A stretch of 64,000 bases of DNA from Pustulibacterium marinum (GTDB lineage Bacteria > Bacteroidota > Bacteroidia > Flavobacteriales > Flavobacteriaceae). A program made the position numbers and the translations under genes. The notes beneath the pieces are model-generated. The model had not been told where the DNA came from, ran no database searches, and saw nothing but the letters and a program-made list of their open reading frames with translations. Positions 36,280-44,725 of this stretch are shown one piece after another; positions within the stretch are counted from its first letter, which is position 1, and the number at the start of each line of letters is the position of its first letter. The stretch is taken from assembly GCF_900116665.1 (NCBI RefSeq), contig NZ_FPBK01000005.1, positions 62,001-126,000 of the forward strand. Direction: 5' to 3'.

Positions 36280-36735
36280 TTACTGTTCTACAAAAATGGT
36301 GTAAATACCCGTTTCTGCATCATATTCAAAGGTAGTATTGGTAATTTCCACTTCATTATACCGTGTAAAGCTACAACAGTCTTCACTTATACGTTCGGCA
36401 TCGACATATAAGCTAAACATAGACACATCTGCTAGTTGAATATCCAAATCTACGGTTTCGGTCACCCAACCTATAGAATGTATGGTAAGCAAATTTAAAT
36501 CATCTTCTGATATAAATGAATACGTTACCGAATTGTTGTTGTTGAGTGTATTGTACACATCAATATCAGCTTCGGTATAAGTACCATTGGTAAACAAATT
36601 TTCGCCGGTAGTGGCATCTACGATCTCAAAAAAGAAAGGTTGCGGATCTGTAAAACATGCCATTTCGCACCCATCATCATCCAGGCAGCTTTGCATAGCA
36701 AACACTGCCAATAAAAGAAATACTAGTTTTTTCAT
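36280..36735 (-). CDS. hypothetical lipoprotein
   Basis: A 151-residue predicted lipoprotein: MKKLVFLLLAVFAMQSC ends in a lipobox (MQSC, Cys17). The mature part starts with an acidic DDDG stretch and two Cys (CEMACF), later CC, and is predicted mainly beta. I do not recognise the family. It stands alone with its own terminator, next to a GRAM-like membrane protein gene, at the left edge of a stretch of unrecognised genes. Confidence 0.7.
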   Translation of the reverse strand: MKKLVFLLLAVFAMQSCLDDDGCEMACFTDPQPFFFEIVDATTGENLFTNGTYTEADIDVYNTLNNNNSVTYSFISEDDLNLLTIHSIGWVTETVDLDIQLADVSMFSLYVDAERISEDCCSFTRYNEVEITNTTFEYDAETGIYTIFVEQ

Positions 36736-36805
36736 ATGCTTGAGTTTTTCACAAGATGCTAAAAACCAGCAAGGGTTGCGTATGTTACTTACAAAAACAA
36801 GCGTA

Positions 36806-37354
36806 CTATAAGCGGTCTTGTAATTCTTTCAACCAAACATCACGGTCATTAACTACAAACTCAAACACTTCTCCCATATGAGTGGTGATATCGATTCCGT
36901 TTGCAATTAACTTAAATGTTTTTCTGGGCGATACACTTGCCACAGTGTCTAAAGGAATATAGGTAAACCCTTTTTGAAAGTTCCCTTTATGACCTTTGAA
37001 TATAATATGGGTTTGCGTTACAAACAAACGACCACCAATGGCTACAGCACCCTTGAATAAACTTGCCGGACCTTCTAGTGCAATAACATCGGTGGTTGAT
37101 AAAGTAGCGGCTACCTCTTCTGTTAGTTTTTTAGAAGCTGAATTAACAGATTTTTTCGCTGCTAATGACATCGTAAACGTCATTAACACTCCAAAGAGAA
37201 GGCCTTGTACAGCAAACTTCCAAAACGCACCAAATGGTTCTCCGCCTATGAGTTCAAATAACGATAACAAGGTTGCATACGGAACTCCATATAGGAAAAT
37301 TGATATCAGTCTTACTTTCCAGTTATGTTTTAATGTAGTTGCTCCAATTTCCAT
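36806..37354 (-). CDS. membrane-anchored GRAM-like domain protein
   Basis: A 182-residue protein with two N-terminal hydrophobic segments (about 15-35 and 43-65), then a cytoplasmic domain (about 95-180). The segment AVAIGGRLFVTQTHIIFKGHK is like the core of GRAM/PH-type domains, which bind lipids or act as adaptors. The start is ATG 37354; an upstream TTG would add two residues. Function is unknown; the GRAM assignment is tentative. Confidence 0.65.
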   Translation of the reverse strand: MEIGATTLKHNWKVRLISIFLYGVPYATLLSLFELIGGEPFGAFWKFAVQGLLFGVLMTFTMSLAAKKSVNSASKKLTEEVAATLSTTDVIALEGPASLFKGAVAIGGRLFVTQTHIIFKGHKGNFQKGFTYIPLDTVASVSPRKTFKLIANGIDITTHMGEVFEFVVNDRDVWLKELQDRL

Positions 37355-37540
37355 GATCAATTTTCTTTATTGTAGACTCACAAAATAGACTATTTTACTT
37401 ACAAAATCAAGGATATCTCTTGAGTATTTTTCTGATTTATTGTACAAACTTTATTCAATTTTATACATACTAAGCAATGTACTCGTTTTTCCATAGAAAG
37501 CTATTGACTAAACGCTATCCTCCACAAACAACCCAAAAAA

Positions 37541-37576
37541 GCAAACCCAATGAGTATCATAATCTCACTGGGTTGC
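37541..37576 (-). terminator. hairpin, distal of two similar ones
   Basis: GCAAACCCAATGAG (37541-37554) pairs with CTCACTGGGTTGC (37564-37576). Read leftward it runs into TTTTTT. It shares AGCAAACCCAA with the hairpin at 37765-37837. The stretch 37355-37829 holds these two hairpins and no gene I can support. Confidence 0.6.
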
Positions 37577-37764
37577 AAGGCCTATTGTTTAAACCTATGA
37601 AAAAGAATACCAAAAAAGTGGGCCTTACACTTCTAAGGTATCTGTTTTATAACCGTACACCTCCACAAACCGCTACACGACTTGTGAAAAACATCATAAA
37701 ACCTAGTTATAGCAACAAGATCCTAACACTTTTACCGTAGGTTGCCTTTATCGTTTAAAAAAAA

Positions 37765-37837
37765 CACCCTACACCTAAAGCAAACCCAACAGTATTGCTA
37801 TCAATACGTTGGGTTATTGCTTGTTTCTACTAGGGTG
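37765..37837 (-). terminator. terminator of the gene at 37830-38465
   Basis: A nested hairpin: outer arms CACCCTA (37765-37771) and TAGGGTG (37831-37837), inner arms AACCCAAC (37783-37790) and GTTGGGTT (37808-37815). Read leftward it is followed by eight T. The outer right arm includes the stop codon of the gene it terminates. Confidence 0.7.
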
Positions 37838-38465
37838 CTACTACAACAATACTTTGGCTATACTGCGTTGGGTATAGTTTGTTATACCTATCGGTTCCTT
37901 TGTAGGCAGCCATGATCTTGTATTTGGAACCACTCACCAATCCTGTGAGCGCTATTTTGGTAGTAGTACTGGTTCTACTTTCCATTTTGTTGACATCGCT
38001 TTCTTCCAGATTTGCAGTATAATAAAAATTGGTAAACGACTTTCTGTTATTGGCAGGGACTGATACATCTATGGTGCCTGCATTGTTGCCTTGCGTGGCA
38101 TAAATAGATTTTGGAAAACCTAGATCTACATCTCCCGGTATTTTTGCCATGGTAAAACCACTTGTAAGTAAAACATCAAGATCGTTGTATCCTTGAGCAT
38201 TTACTTCTCTTGCCAGCTCGTTCATACGTATTTCTACTTTTTTCTTTGCGCCGTTCTTTTCATCGGTATTGATGCGGACTCCTTTTGGCCCTGTAGTGTT
38301 TAGCAGCGAAAGGTAGGTATTAATCTCTTCTTCAAAAGCAGTAAGTTCACCCTCTGCAAAAGTAAAATGAGAATTTCCGGTTAATTTTCCTAAAACATCT
38401 GGTGCTAGTTGTCCTAGCGCTTTGTCGCCCAATTTTGAATAATTAATAATAACTTTGTAAATCAT
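37830..38465 (-). CDS. hypothetical protein with C-terminal fibronectin-III-like module
   Basis: A 211-residue protein without signal peptide or membrane segment. The first ~105 residues look mixed helical; the last ~85 (TNFYYTANLEESDVNK through TTTKIALTGLVSGSKYKIMA) resemble a fibronectin type III sandwich. I do not recognise the family. It stands alone between a double terminator and the region with the 21-bp repeat. Confidence 0.6.
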   Translation of the reverse strand: MIYKVIINYSKLGDKALGQLAPDVLGKLTGNSHFTFAEGELTAFEEEINTYLSLLNTTGPKGVRINTDEKNGAKKKVEIRMNELAREVNAQGYNDLDVLLTSGFTMAKIPGDVDLGFPKSIYATQGNNAGTIDVSVPANNRKSFTNFYYTANLEESDVNKMESRTSTTTKIALTGLVSGSKYKIMAAYKGTDRYNKLYPTQYSQSIVVVAP

Positions 38466-38656
38466 AATTTCTTTAGCATTAAATTATAACATATTGATTT
38501 TTAAAAATATAAGATAAAAATATCTTCTTCAATTAGTGCAAAATACACTATGTCCTACACCTTTAAAAAAGGCATAAGAAGCACTGCAAGCTTCTAAAAA
38601 AAGCTTCTATACGTATGGTTTTTTGTGGCTTATCAGATGGAATTGCAAACATATTT

Positions 38657-38887
38657 GGCCGTTAAACCTGTTTACGAGACCGTCAAACCAATTAACGAGA
38701 CCGTCAAACCAGTTAACGAGACCGTCAAACCAGTTAACGAGACCGTCAAACCAGTTAACGAGAGCGTTAAACCTATCTACTTATCCGTCAAGTATGTTTC
38801 CTTAGCCGTCAAACCTATCTACTTATTGACCAAGTAAACGTATTTATCGGCTTCGTAAACTGGTTTGACGGTCAAGTAGACTTCCTT
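38657..38887. repeat. 21-bp tandem repeat array, about 11 units
   Basis: Eleven units with a strict 21-bp period. The core ACCGTCAAACCAGTTAACG is identical in three consecutive units (38699-38761); a fourth (38678-38698) differs at one base, and outer units diverge. The left half is open in one frame from GTG 38625 to a stop at 38835-38837, giving heptads of the type TVKPVNE. Units 9-11 carry stops at the Pro codon. AACTGGTTTGACGGTC at 38858-38873 is an exact 16-nt inverted copy of the unit, so the array can fold back. There are no spacers, so it is not a CRISPR. Confidence 0.85.
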
Positions 38888-39364
38888 TTGCTTCAAAAAA
38901 AGGGTCTGCATCACCATCTATGGGGCTTTACACCACAAAAAAATAGGGGAATTGATGCGCATGTTTGTGCACACGACTTTTACATATATATAGATCAATT
39001 TCTTGCGCTAGAAATTGAATAAAGGGTACCAAGCGGATGCTATGGTAGGTTCTTCTAAGCATCCTATTGTAACACGGGGCAGTGCGTTACTTTGGTGGTT
39101 TGATTTGGAAGTGGGAGTAAACCATTATGCATCAATGATTTACTGTTTTCAATATATAAAATTTTTAAATATGTTTTACAAAAGACGAAAAAAAAGTGAA
39201 AATTCCTTCAAACCTTGTAGTTACAAGGGTTTGGAGCGTCTTTTACCGTATCAACAAGCAGTTCAAACCAACTCACCAACAGTAGTTTACTGCTAAAAAA
39301 GGGATTTTTAGTGCTTTTATTCATGCACATTTGTAAGCTGTATATGGTACCTCAACACCCTTAA
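38888..39364. other. non-coding stretch with one inverted repeat
   Basis: I find no gene I can support here. An open frame of 93 codons at 39015-39296 has no start context and no recognisable composition. An imperfect palindrome at 39210-39232 (AAACCTTGTA against TACAAGGGTTT) is the only notable structure; it could be a recombination site or weak hairpin, but no integrase gene is present. Confidence 0.5.
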
Positions 39365-40051
39365 CTAACGTGGGTTGCCTATACTCAATTTTGTATCTGA
39401 AATGATAATTTTAAGCGATTCCTTTTGTAAAAACACATGGTTTATAGGTAACGTATGGGTTATGGATACTTTTTGATGTTCCCACTCTTTGTTCTCAAAT
39501 GCATGATAAAGTTTGGCAGGAGTCATGGCATCATTGGCATCTGTCAATTCAAAATCATCCACTTGTATGGTTACTACATCAGAATGTAATGAACTATTAT
39601 TGTGATCTTGCAATACCACTGTAGCTCCTGCAGGCACCACATTACTGGTAAAACCTACTGTAACTATTTTGTTATGGGTAGTTGTGTTTACAAACGCTAC
39701 ACTACACTCATCTCGCACTCTTTCGGTTCTATTAAACACTAAAAATCCAGCGCAACAATCATTAAGATTCAATGTTATAATGGCTTTAGTAGGCACATGA
39801 CAAAGTGCTTTATAGCATTGACCTACTTTTCCTTTAGGATAATAGTACAACGTATCTACTGCTGTTGCCTGTTTGTTGAGTATCACAGTATCGTCCAAAT
39901 GCATATAAGGAGATTCATTGATTTTGATCCTAGTTTTTGATGCTGTTGAAGGTAATAAAGGATCTAAAGTACTCATGATAACAGTTGATTGTGCGTAAAC
40001 GGTACTTAAACAAAAAACACCAAGGCATAAGAAACTACACCATGTTTTCAT
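39365..40051 (-). CDS. hypothetical secreted protein
   Basis: A 228-residue protein with a signal peptide (MKTWCSFLCLGVFCLSTVYAQ, shown as MKTWCSFLCLGV then FCLSTVYAQ) cleaved near residue 21. The mature part is rich in Thr, Val and Asn with several Cys (GQCYKALCH, DCCAG, DECS), consistent with a beta-sandwich held by disulfides. No family recognised. It lies 71 nt downstream of the helical protein gene on the same strand and may be co-transcribed with it. Confidence 0.65.
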   Translation of the reverse strand: MKTWCSFLCLGVFCLSTVYAQSTVIMSTLDPLLPSTASKTRIKINESPYMHLDDTVILNKQATAVDTLYYYPKGKVGQCYKALCHVPTKAIITLNLNDCCAGFLVFNRTERVRDECSVAFVNTTTHNKIVTVGFTSNVVPAGATVVLQDHNNSSLHSDVVTIQVDDFELTDANDAMTPAKLYHAFENKEWEHQKVSITHTLPINHVFLQKESLKIIISDTKLSIGNPR

Positions 40052-40122
40052 AAAGGTTGAAGTTCTAAACTACTAAAATACAATGTACCGCTGAAAACTA
40101 ACTATAGGTTCTAGCATGTTTT

Positions 40123-40917
40123 TTATTTACCCTTCATAAACTTTTGGTGGTAATTTTCTTTTTCAGAATACAATAAATGGTCTAGCTGTGCCATTTTCAT
40201 AAGCTTTTTCATTTTGGGGTCTTTTGTCCAATAGTAATCCATTCCTTTAAAATAGAGCATATTGTATAGCAAATGAATGTCGTTTTCTGTAATAGGCGTG
40301 TTTTCTATTGCAGTATACCTAAACAAAGCATCGAGGCAGCTTACATACAAATCAGAATAAGATGGTAGATCATGCATTTGCGGAAAAAAATTAAACCCAT
40401 AACTTAGTACTTTGTTCATTTCTCTTATCGCAAAGTTTTTGGTCATGGCCAGTGTACTAAAGTGGGACGTTGTAGTGGTAGAGGCTCCTTCAGGAAACAA
40501 TAGTTTTTTGTAGATACCTGCCTGAAGGGTATGTGCTTGTAATATTTCTTCTATATTAGAAGGGGTACTAGGTACTTCTTGTAATTCTTCGTACGTATGT
40601 TCTATATAATCTGCTAGCAGTTCTACATAATAGTCTAAATCTTTATCACTTATTTTAATATCCATAATAGGTTTTAAAAAATACTCAAAAGGTCTGCCTT
40701 GTAAATAAATAGCTTCTTCTTGCATATGAAATACCATTTCAATAGCATAATGCAAATTAGCTAATTCTTGGTCATTTTTTACCTGCGTATAGCTATAACC
40801 TAGCATTACTAAGGTATGTTCAGATACTTGAATCTCATAATCAAAAGCCATCATAGAGGTTAGGTTATTGGTAACCTCATACCACACAGAAGCATCGGTA
40901 AGTACTTTTTCTTTCAT
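40123..40917 (-). CDS. hypothetical helical protein
   Basis: A 264-residue protein without signal peptide or membrane segment, probably cytoplasmic and mostly helical, with many Tyr, Leu, Met and His and a basic C-terminus. I do not recognise a family or motif. The coding frame is long and the start is ATG 40917, with codon use like its neighbours, so I consider it real. It may form a unit with the secreted protein downstream. Confidence 0.65.
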   Translation of the reverse strand: MKEKVLTDASVWYEVTNNLTSMMAFDYEIQVSEHTLVMLGYSYTQVKNDQELANLHYAIEMVFHMQEEAIYLQGRPFEYFLKPIMDIKISDKDLDYYVELLADYIEHTYEELQEVPSTPSNIEEILQAHTLQAGIYKKLLFPEGASTTTTSHFSTLAMTKNFAIREMNKVLSYGFNFFPQMHDLPSYSDLYVSCLDALFRYTAIENTPITENDIHLLYNMLYFKGMDYYWTKDPKMKKLMKMAQLDHLLYSEKENYHQKFMKGK

Positions 40918-41281
40918 AATATATTTTTTTTAAGGTGTTGACTTAAAGATAGGAAAAAATACAATTACTTTTACACCTCCTTATTTACAACTAATTGACA
41001 TAGAGAAAGTAGCAACCAAAACCCTCTTTTTTCAGGATACTTATTGAGGAAATCACTTGCTAACCAATTACCCACCCTAACCAACAAAAAACCCTGACGC
41101 GCTTGGTATGCTTGTCAGGGTTTTGAGTGTATTTGTGAACTATATGCTTATGGTACTACTATTTGCTTTTTAGGTTGATTCGGTTCTCGATACAATTTTG
41201 TTCTGCTTTGCTATACAAAATCACTCAAACGGACGAATGCAACCAATTTTATAATGAGTTACCAAGGCATGTTATCACTAT
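40918..41281. other. intergenic stretch with one terminator
   Basis: About 360 bases without a gene. It holds the terminator at 41088-41124 and otherwise AT-rich sequence. The 157 nt between that terminator and the protease stop at 41282 form an unusually long 3' untranslated region with no structure that I can see. Confidence 0.5.
41088..41124 (-). terminator. terminator of the Tricorn-like protease gene
   Basis: AAAACCCTGAC (41088-41098) pairs perfectly with GTCAGGGTTTT (41114-41124). Read leftward it is followed by T-rich sequence. It lies about 160 nt after the protease stop. Confidence 0.75.
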
Positions 41282-44200
41282 TTATTCTACTTCTTTTAGC
41301 AATTCGTTCACAGCTGTTTGTAACTGTGGATCATCACCATTTAAGAAGTCGTTAAATGGCAAAGCCACCTTCACATCTGGTTCTAGTTCCATGTTTTCGG
41401 TAGGTACACCTTCGGCACCAATAGTAGCAATCATAGGAATACCAAACACAATAGACGGATCTATTAAACGCTCCCACCAAACAGCCGTTCCGGTACCGGC
41501 AACAGGCATTCCTACCAGTTTACCTATACCGTTTTGCTTGTACACATATGGGAAGATAAAGGCATCGGAATAGTTACCTTCGCTCATTACCACAATGCTA
41601 GGTTTTGTCCATCTGCTCATAGGTTCTCCTCCTTTTACCTTGTGGCCTTGTGGAGCAAATTGCAAATACAAATCACCGCTTAAGAACGTATTTAAATCAT
41701 CGTGCAGCCAACCACCACCGTTGAAGCGGGTATCTACAACCAATGCTTTTTTCTCAAGGTTTTTCCCTAGGGCATTTTCATACACATCACGGAAACTACT
41801 ATCGTTCATCCCTTTTACATGCACGTAGCCCAATGTACCGTTGCTCAAAGAATCTACCATAGCAGCCATTTCGTTGGTCCATCTACGGTACATCAAGTTA
41901 TTTTCTACATATAGCGGCTCTGGTTTTACGGTAACTTCAAAAGTTTTAGCACCGCTCTTGATGGTTAATAGGGTATTCTTGTCTTCTATATTGTTTAAAT
42001 ACTGATTCCAATTTTCCCCTGCCGGAATGGTTTTTCCGTTGATTTTGGTAATCACATCTCCCTTGGCAATACTGTTGGAAGCCTTGTCTAAAACTCCTCC
42101 TGAAAGTACTTCGGTAATTTTGATACCTTCGCCGGTATAGGTTTCATCATACAACAAACCTAAAGAGGCCGTTTTATCGCCATTACTGCTTGGGTAAAAT
42201 CTTCCCCCGGTGTGCGATGCATTTAGCTCGCCCAAGAATTCACTTAACAACACCTGAAAATCATAATTGTTGTTGATGTGTGAAAGCATCTTGCCATACT
42301 CGGTATAGTACATATCCCAATCAATACCATGAATGGTAGGGTCATAGAATTTCTTCTTCACTTGACGGTATACGTGGTCAAACATATATTGGCGCTCGGC
42401 AGCAGCATCTACTTCCATATCGCCATCTATTTTAATGCTTTCGGTTTTACCACTTTCAGCATCTACTTTTACCAAACTACCGCGGTTGCTAATAAACAAG
42501 CTTTTGCCATCGTCACTCACTTCAATGCCGGATGGAGATCCGCCCATCTTCGCTAATATTTTAGTTTCGTGTGTACGAGGTTCGGTCACCCATAAATCAA
42601 ATCCTTTTTCAAAAGAAGCTAAATAGTACACTTTGCTAGCATCTTCACTGATCACATAATCTGAAATACTAGAACTATTGATGGTTAGCTTTACTTTTCT
42701 ATATTCTAAATTCTCTAAATTGAGTTGTAAAGGCGTGGTTTCTTCGTCTTTCTTTTTATCCTTTTTGTTCTTTTTCTTTTTAGAACTTTCTTCCTCTTCT
42801 TTCTTTTGCTTTTCCTCTTCTTCTTTTTTCTCTTTCTCGGTCAACAAACTGAATTCTTCTTTGGACAACATAAAACGATCATAGGCTTCTTGGTCAAAGA
42901 ACGCTGCAAAAATATCTACCTCGGTACTACCTTGATTGGCCAACGATTTTCTACCTTCTCGGCTGCTCACATAGGTCATCATTTTTCCGTCTAAAGCCCA
43001 CTTAGCGCCGCCTTCTCCAAATCCACTGTTGATAGGATGTTGAATTTTGCCGGAACCATCTGCTTTGATCAAGGCTGTATTTTGACTGAACACATATCCT
43101 TTTTCATCGTCTACCAACAACCATTGACTATCGGGACTCCAGTGATATCCCCAGTCGCCATCGCTATAGGAATAGTTTCTTCCTTCCGGAAGGATGGTCG
43201 TCTTTTTACCTGATTTGACATCTAATACTTTTAAGATGTTGCGTTCTTCTATAAATGCGATCTTTTTACCATCTGGCGAATACTCAGCTTGAAATTCTTC
43301 GGCATCTGTAGCTATAATCGGTTTGATGTCTAATGTAGTAGCCGCATAGAAATACGTTTCTTCGGGTCTGTTGAGTTTTACTTCGTATACATCCCAACTT
43401 CCTTCAATCTCCCCAGAATATAACAACGATTTTCCATCTGGAGACCAAGTAATCATACGTTCTTGCTGCGGCGTATTGGTGATTCTTTTGGTTCTGGAAT
43501 CATCTACTCCGGTAACAAAAACTTCTCCTCTGTTCACAAACGCAATTTCTTTACCGTTTGGATTCACTGCAAACTCCGTAACGCTAGAAATTCCTTTGCG
43601 TTCTAGTACTTGGTAGCCGGCATCTGTAGTTACTTGCACGTTTACTTTGGTTGGCGCGCCACCATCTTTCATAGTGTACAACGCTCCTTTCCAAGTGAAG
43701 GACAACATACCATCATCGGCAATGCTTAAATGACGTACCGGAAAGTCTTTGAAAGTAGTAAGCTGCGTTTCGGTATGAGCACTTAAAGATTGTTTGTATA
43801 CATTCTGCGTTCCGTCTTTTTCATTCAAATAATAAACTGAATTGCCGTCTTTACTAAACACAGGCATTCTGTTTTCACCTTCAAACTTGCTGATTTGTTC
43901 GTAGGTATCATCGGCTACATTATATATCCAAATATCTCTGGTTACTGCCGACGTATGATGCTTTCTATATGGGTCTTCATATCCTTTTCTATCTTGAAAA
44001 ACCAATTGCGAACCGTCTGCATTGTAATGTGCTTCTTCAGCGCCTGCAGCTGTTAACAACAAGGTTCTACCTCCTTCCACAGGAACGGTATATAAGTTAT
44101 TGAAATAGCGCGTTCCCGGAAAACGAACACTTGCCGCAGGTGCATTTCTTCCACTACCAAACAATACTTGTGCATTATCTACCGTAAAATCATAGGGATA

Positions 44201-44530
44201 ATCGTTGGCACTGTGAAAAGAGATTCTGCGAGGAATACCACCCTCGGCAGCAATGGTATATACGTCAAAATTCCCATAGCGGTCACTGGCAAAAGCAATG
44301 GTTTGCCCATCATGACTCCATACCGGACGCATGTCATAATGCGAACTTACCGTTAATGGAATGGCTTTTCCACCCGATGCCGGGACTTTATAGATGTTAC
44401 CCATATAGCTAAACGCAATAGTTTTGCCATCGGGAGAAATAGTAGGGTACTGAAGCCACTTAGCTTCTTTTTGCGCCCAAATGCTCATGGAAACTCCAAT
44501 GGCAAAGAGCGTAGTTAGTACTTTTTTCAT
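41282..44530 (-). CDS. exported Tricorn-like protease (beta-propeller, PDZ, S41 peptidase)
   Basis: A 1082-residue exported protease. After the signal peptide MKKVLTTLFAIGVSMSIWAQ come two WD40-like/PD40 beta-propeller regions (about 25-310 and 320-530; SPDGKTIAFSYMG, SPDGKKIAFIEE), a Lys/Glu-rich low-complexity linker (about 560-600), a core region, a PDZ domain and a C-terminal S41 domain. The nucleophile is probably Ser988 (EGNYSDAF), with a His in NASHTGG and Glu1045 (PTENMELEPD) as in Tricorn. Such proteases degrade peptides; here it would act in the periplasm. It is a single-gene unit. Confidence 0.9.
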   Translation of the reverse strand: MKKVLTTLFAIGVSMSIWAQKEAKWLQYPTISPDGKTIAFSYMGNIYKVPASGGKAIPLTVSSHYDMRPVWSHDGQTIAFASDRYGNFDVYTIAAEGGIPRRISFHSANDYPYDFTVDNAQVLFGSGRNAPAASVRFPGTRYFNNLYTVPVEGGRTLLLTAAGAEEAHYNADGSQLVFQDRKGYEDPYRKHHTSAVTRDIWIYNVADDTYEQISKFEGENRMPVFSKDGNSVYYLNEKDGTQNVYKQSLSAHTETQLTTFKDFPVRHLSIADDGMLSFTWKGALYTMKDGGAPTKVNVQVTTDAGYQVLERKGISSVTEFAVNPNGKEIAFVNRGEVFVTGVDDSRTKRITNTPQQERMITWSPDGKSLLYSGEIEGSWDVYEVKLNRPEETYFYAATTLDIKPIIATDAEEFQAEYSPDGKKIAFIEERNILKVLDVKSGKKTTILPEGRNYSYSDGDWGYHWSPDSQWLLVDDEKGYVFSQNTALIKADGSGKIQHPINSGFGEGGAKWALDGKMMTYVSSREGRKSLANQGSTEVDIFAAFFDQEAYDRFMLSKEEFSLLTEKEKKEEEEKQKKEEEESSKKKKNKKDKKKDEETTPLQLNLENLEYRKVKLTINSSSISDYVISEDASKVYYLASFEKGFDLWVTEPRTHETKILAKMGGSPSGIEVSDDGKSLFISNRGSLVKVDAESGKTESIKIDGDMEVDAAAERQYMFDHVYRQVKKKFYDPTIHGIDWDMYYTEYGKMLSHINNNYDFQVLLSEFLGELNASHTGGRFYPSSNGDKTASLGLLYDETYTGEGIKITEVLSGGVLDKASNSIAKGDVITKINGKTIPAGENWNQYLNNIEDKNTLLTIKSGAKTFEVTVKPEPLYVENNLMYRRWTNEMAAMVDSLSNGTLGYVHVKGMNDSSFRDVYENALGKNLEKKALVVDTRFNGGGWLHDDLNTFLSGDLYLQFAPQGHKVKGGEPMSRWTKPSIVVMSEGNYSDAFIFPYVYKQNGIGKLVGMPVAGTGTAVWWERLIDPSIVFGIPMIATIGAEGVPTENMELEPDVKVALPFNDFLNGDDPQLQTAVNELLKEVE

Positions 44531-44670
44531 GGTTGCTGATAATTTTGTTATTTAAACTGACAAAAAATCGGTGGTATTGTTACAATCTTGTTTCTTAAAA
44601 TTTCCATTATTGGTCAACTTTTAGAAGAAATGTAATTTTTATTCAAACTGAAGTTCATTTTCTAAAATAA

Positions 44671-44700
44671 AAAAGGCTCGCTTACACAAGCGAGCCTTTT
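44671..44700 (-). terminator. terminator after the gene at 44726
   Basis: AAAAGGCTCGCTT (44671-44683) pairs perfectly with AAGCGAGCCTTTT (44688-44700), loop ACAC. It is a strong GC-rich hairpin about 25 nt after the stop at 44726, read leftward. Confidence 0.82.
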
Positions 44701-44725
44701 ACATTGATTACTAACTAAACTAATA

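Noticed and set aside
37477-37740. 87-codon open frame on the plus strand
   Set aside because: It runs through terminator-like hairpins of the opposite strand, has no start context and a composition unlike the neighbouring proteins.
38623-38837. Tandem repeat read as a CRISPR array or as a certain gene
   Set aside because: Units are contiguous without spacers, so not CRISPR. Coding is possible in one frame but the repeat continues past the stop, so I list it only as a repeat.
39210-39232. Imperfect palindrome as an integration (att) site
   Set aside because: No integrase, tRNA or duplicated flank is visible; it may be chance.
39015-39296. 93-codon open frame on the plus strand
   Set aside because: No promoter or ribosome-site signal, no recognisable domain, and it crosses an imperfect palindrome; treated as intergenic.
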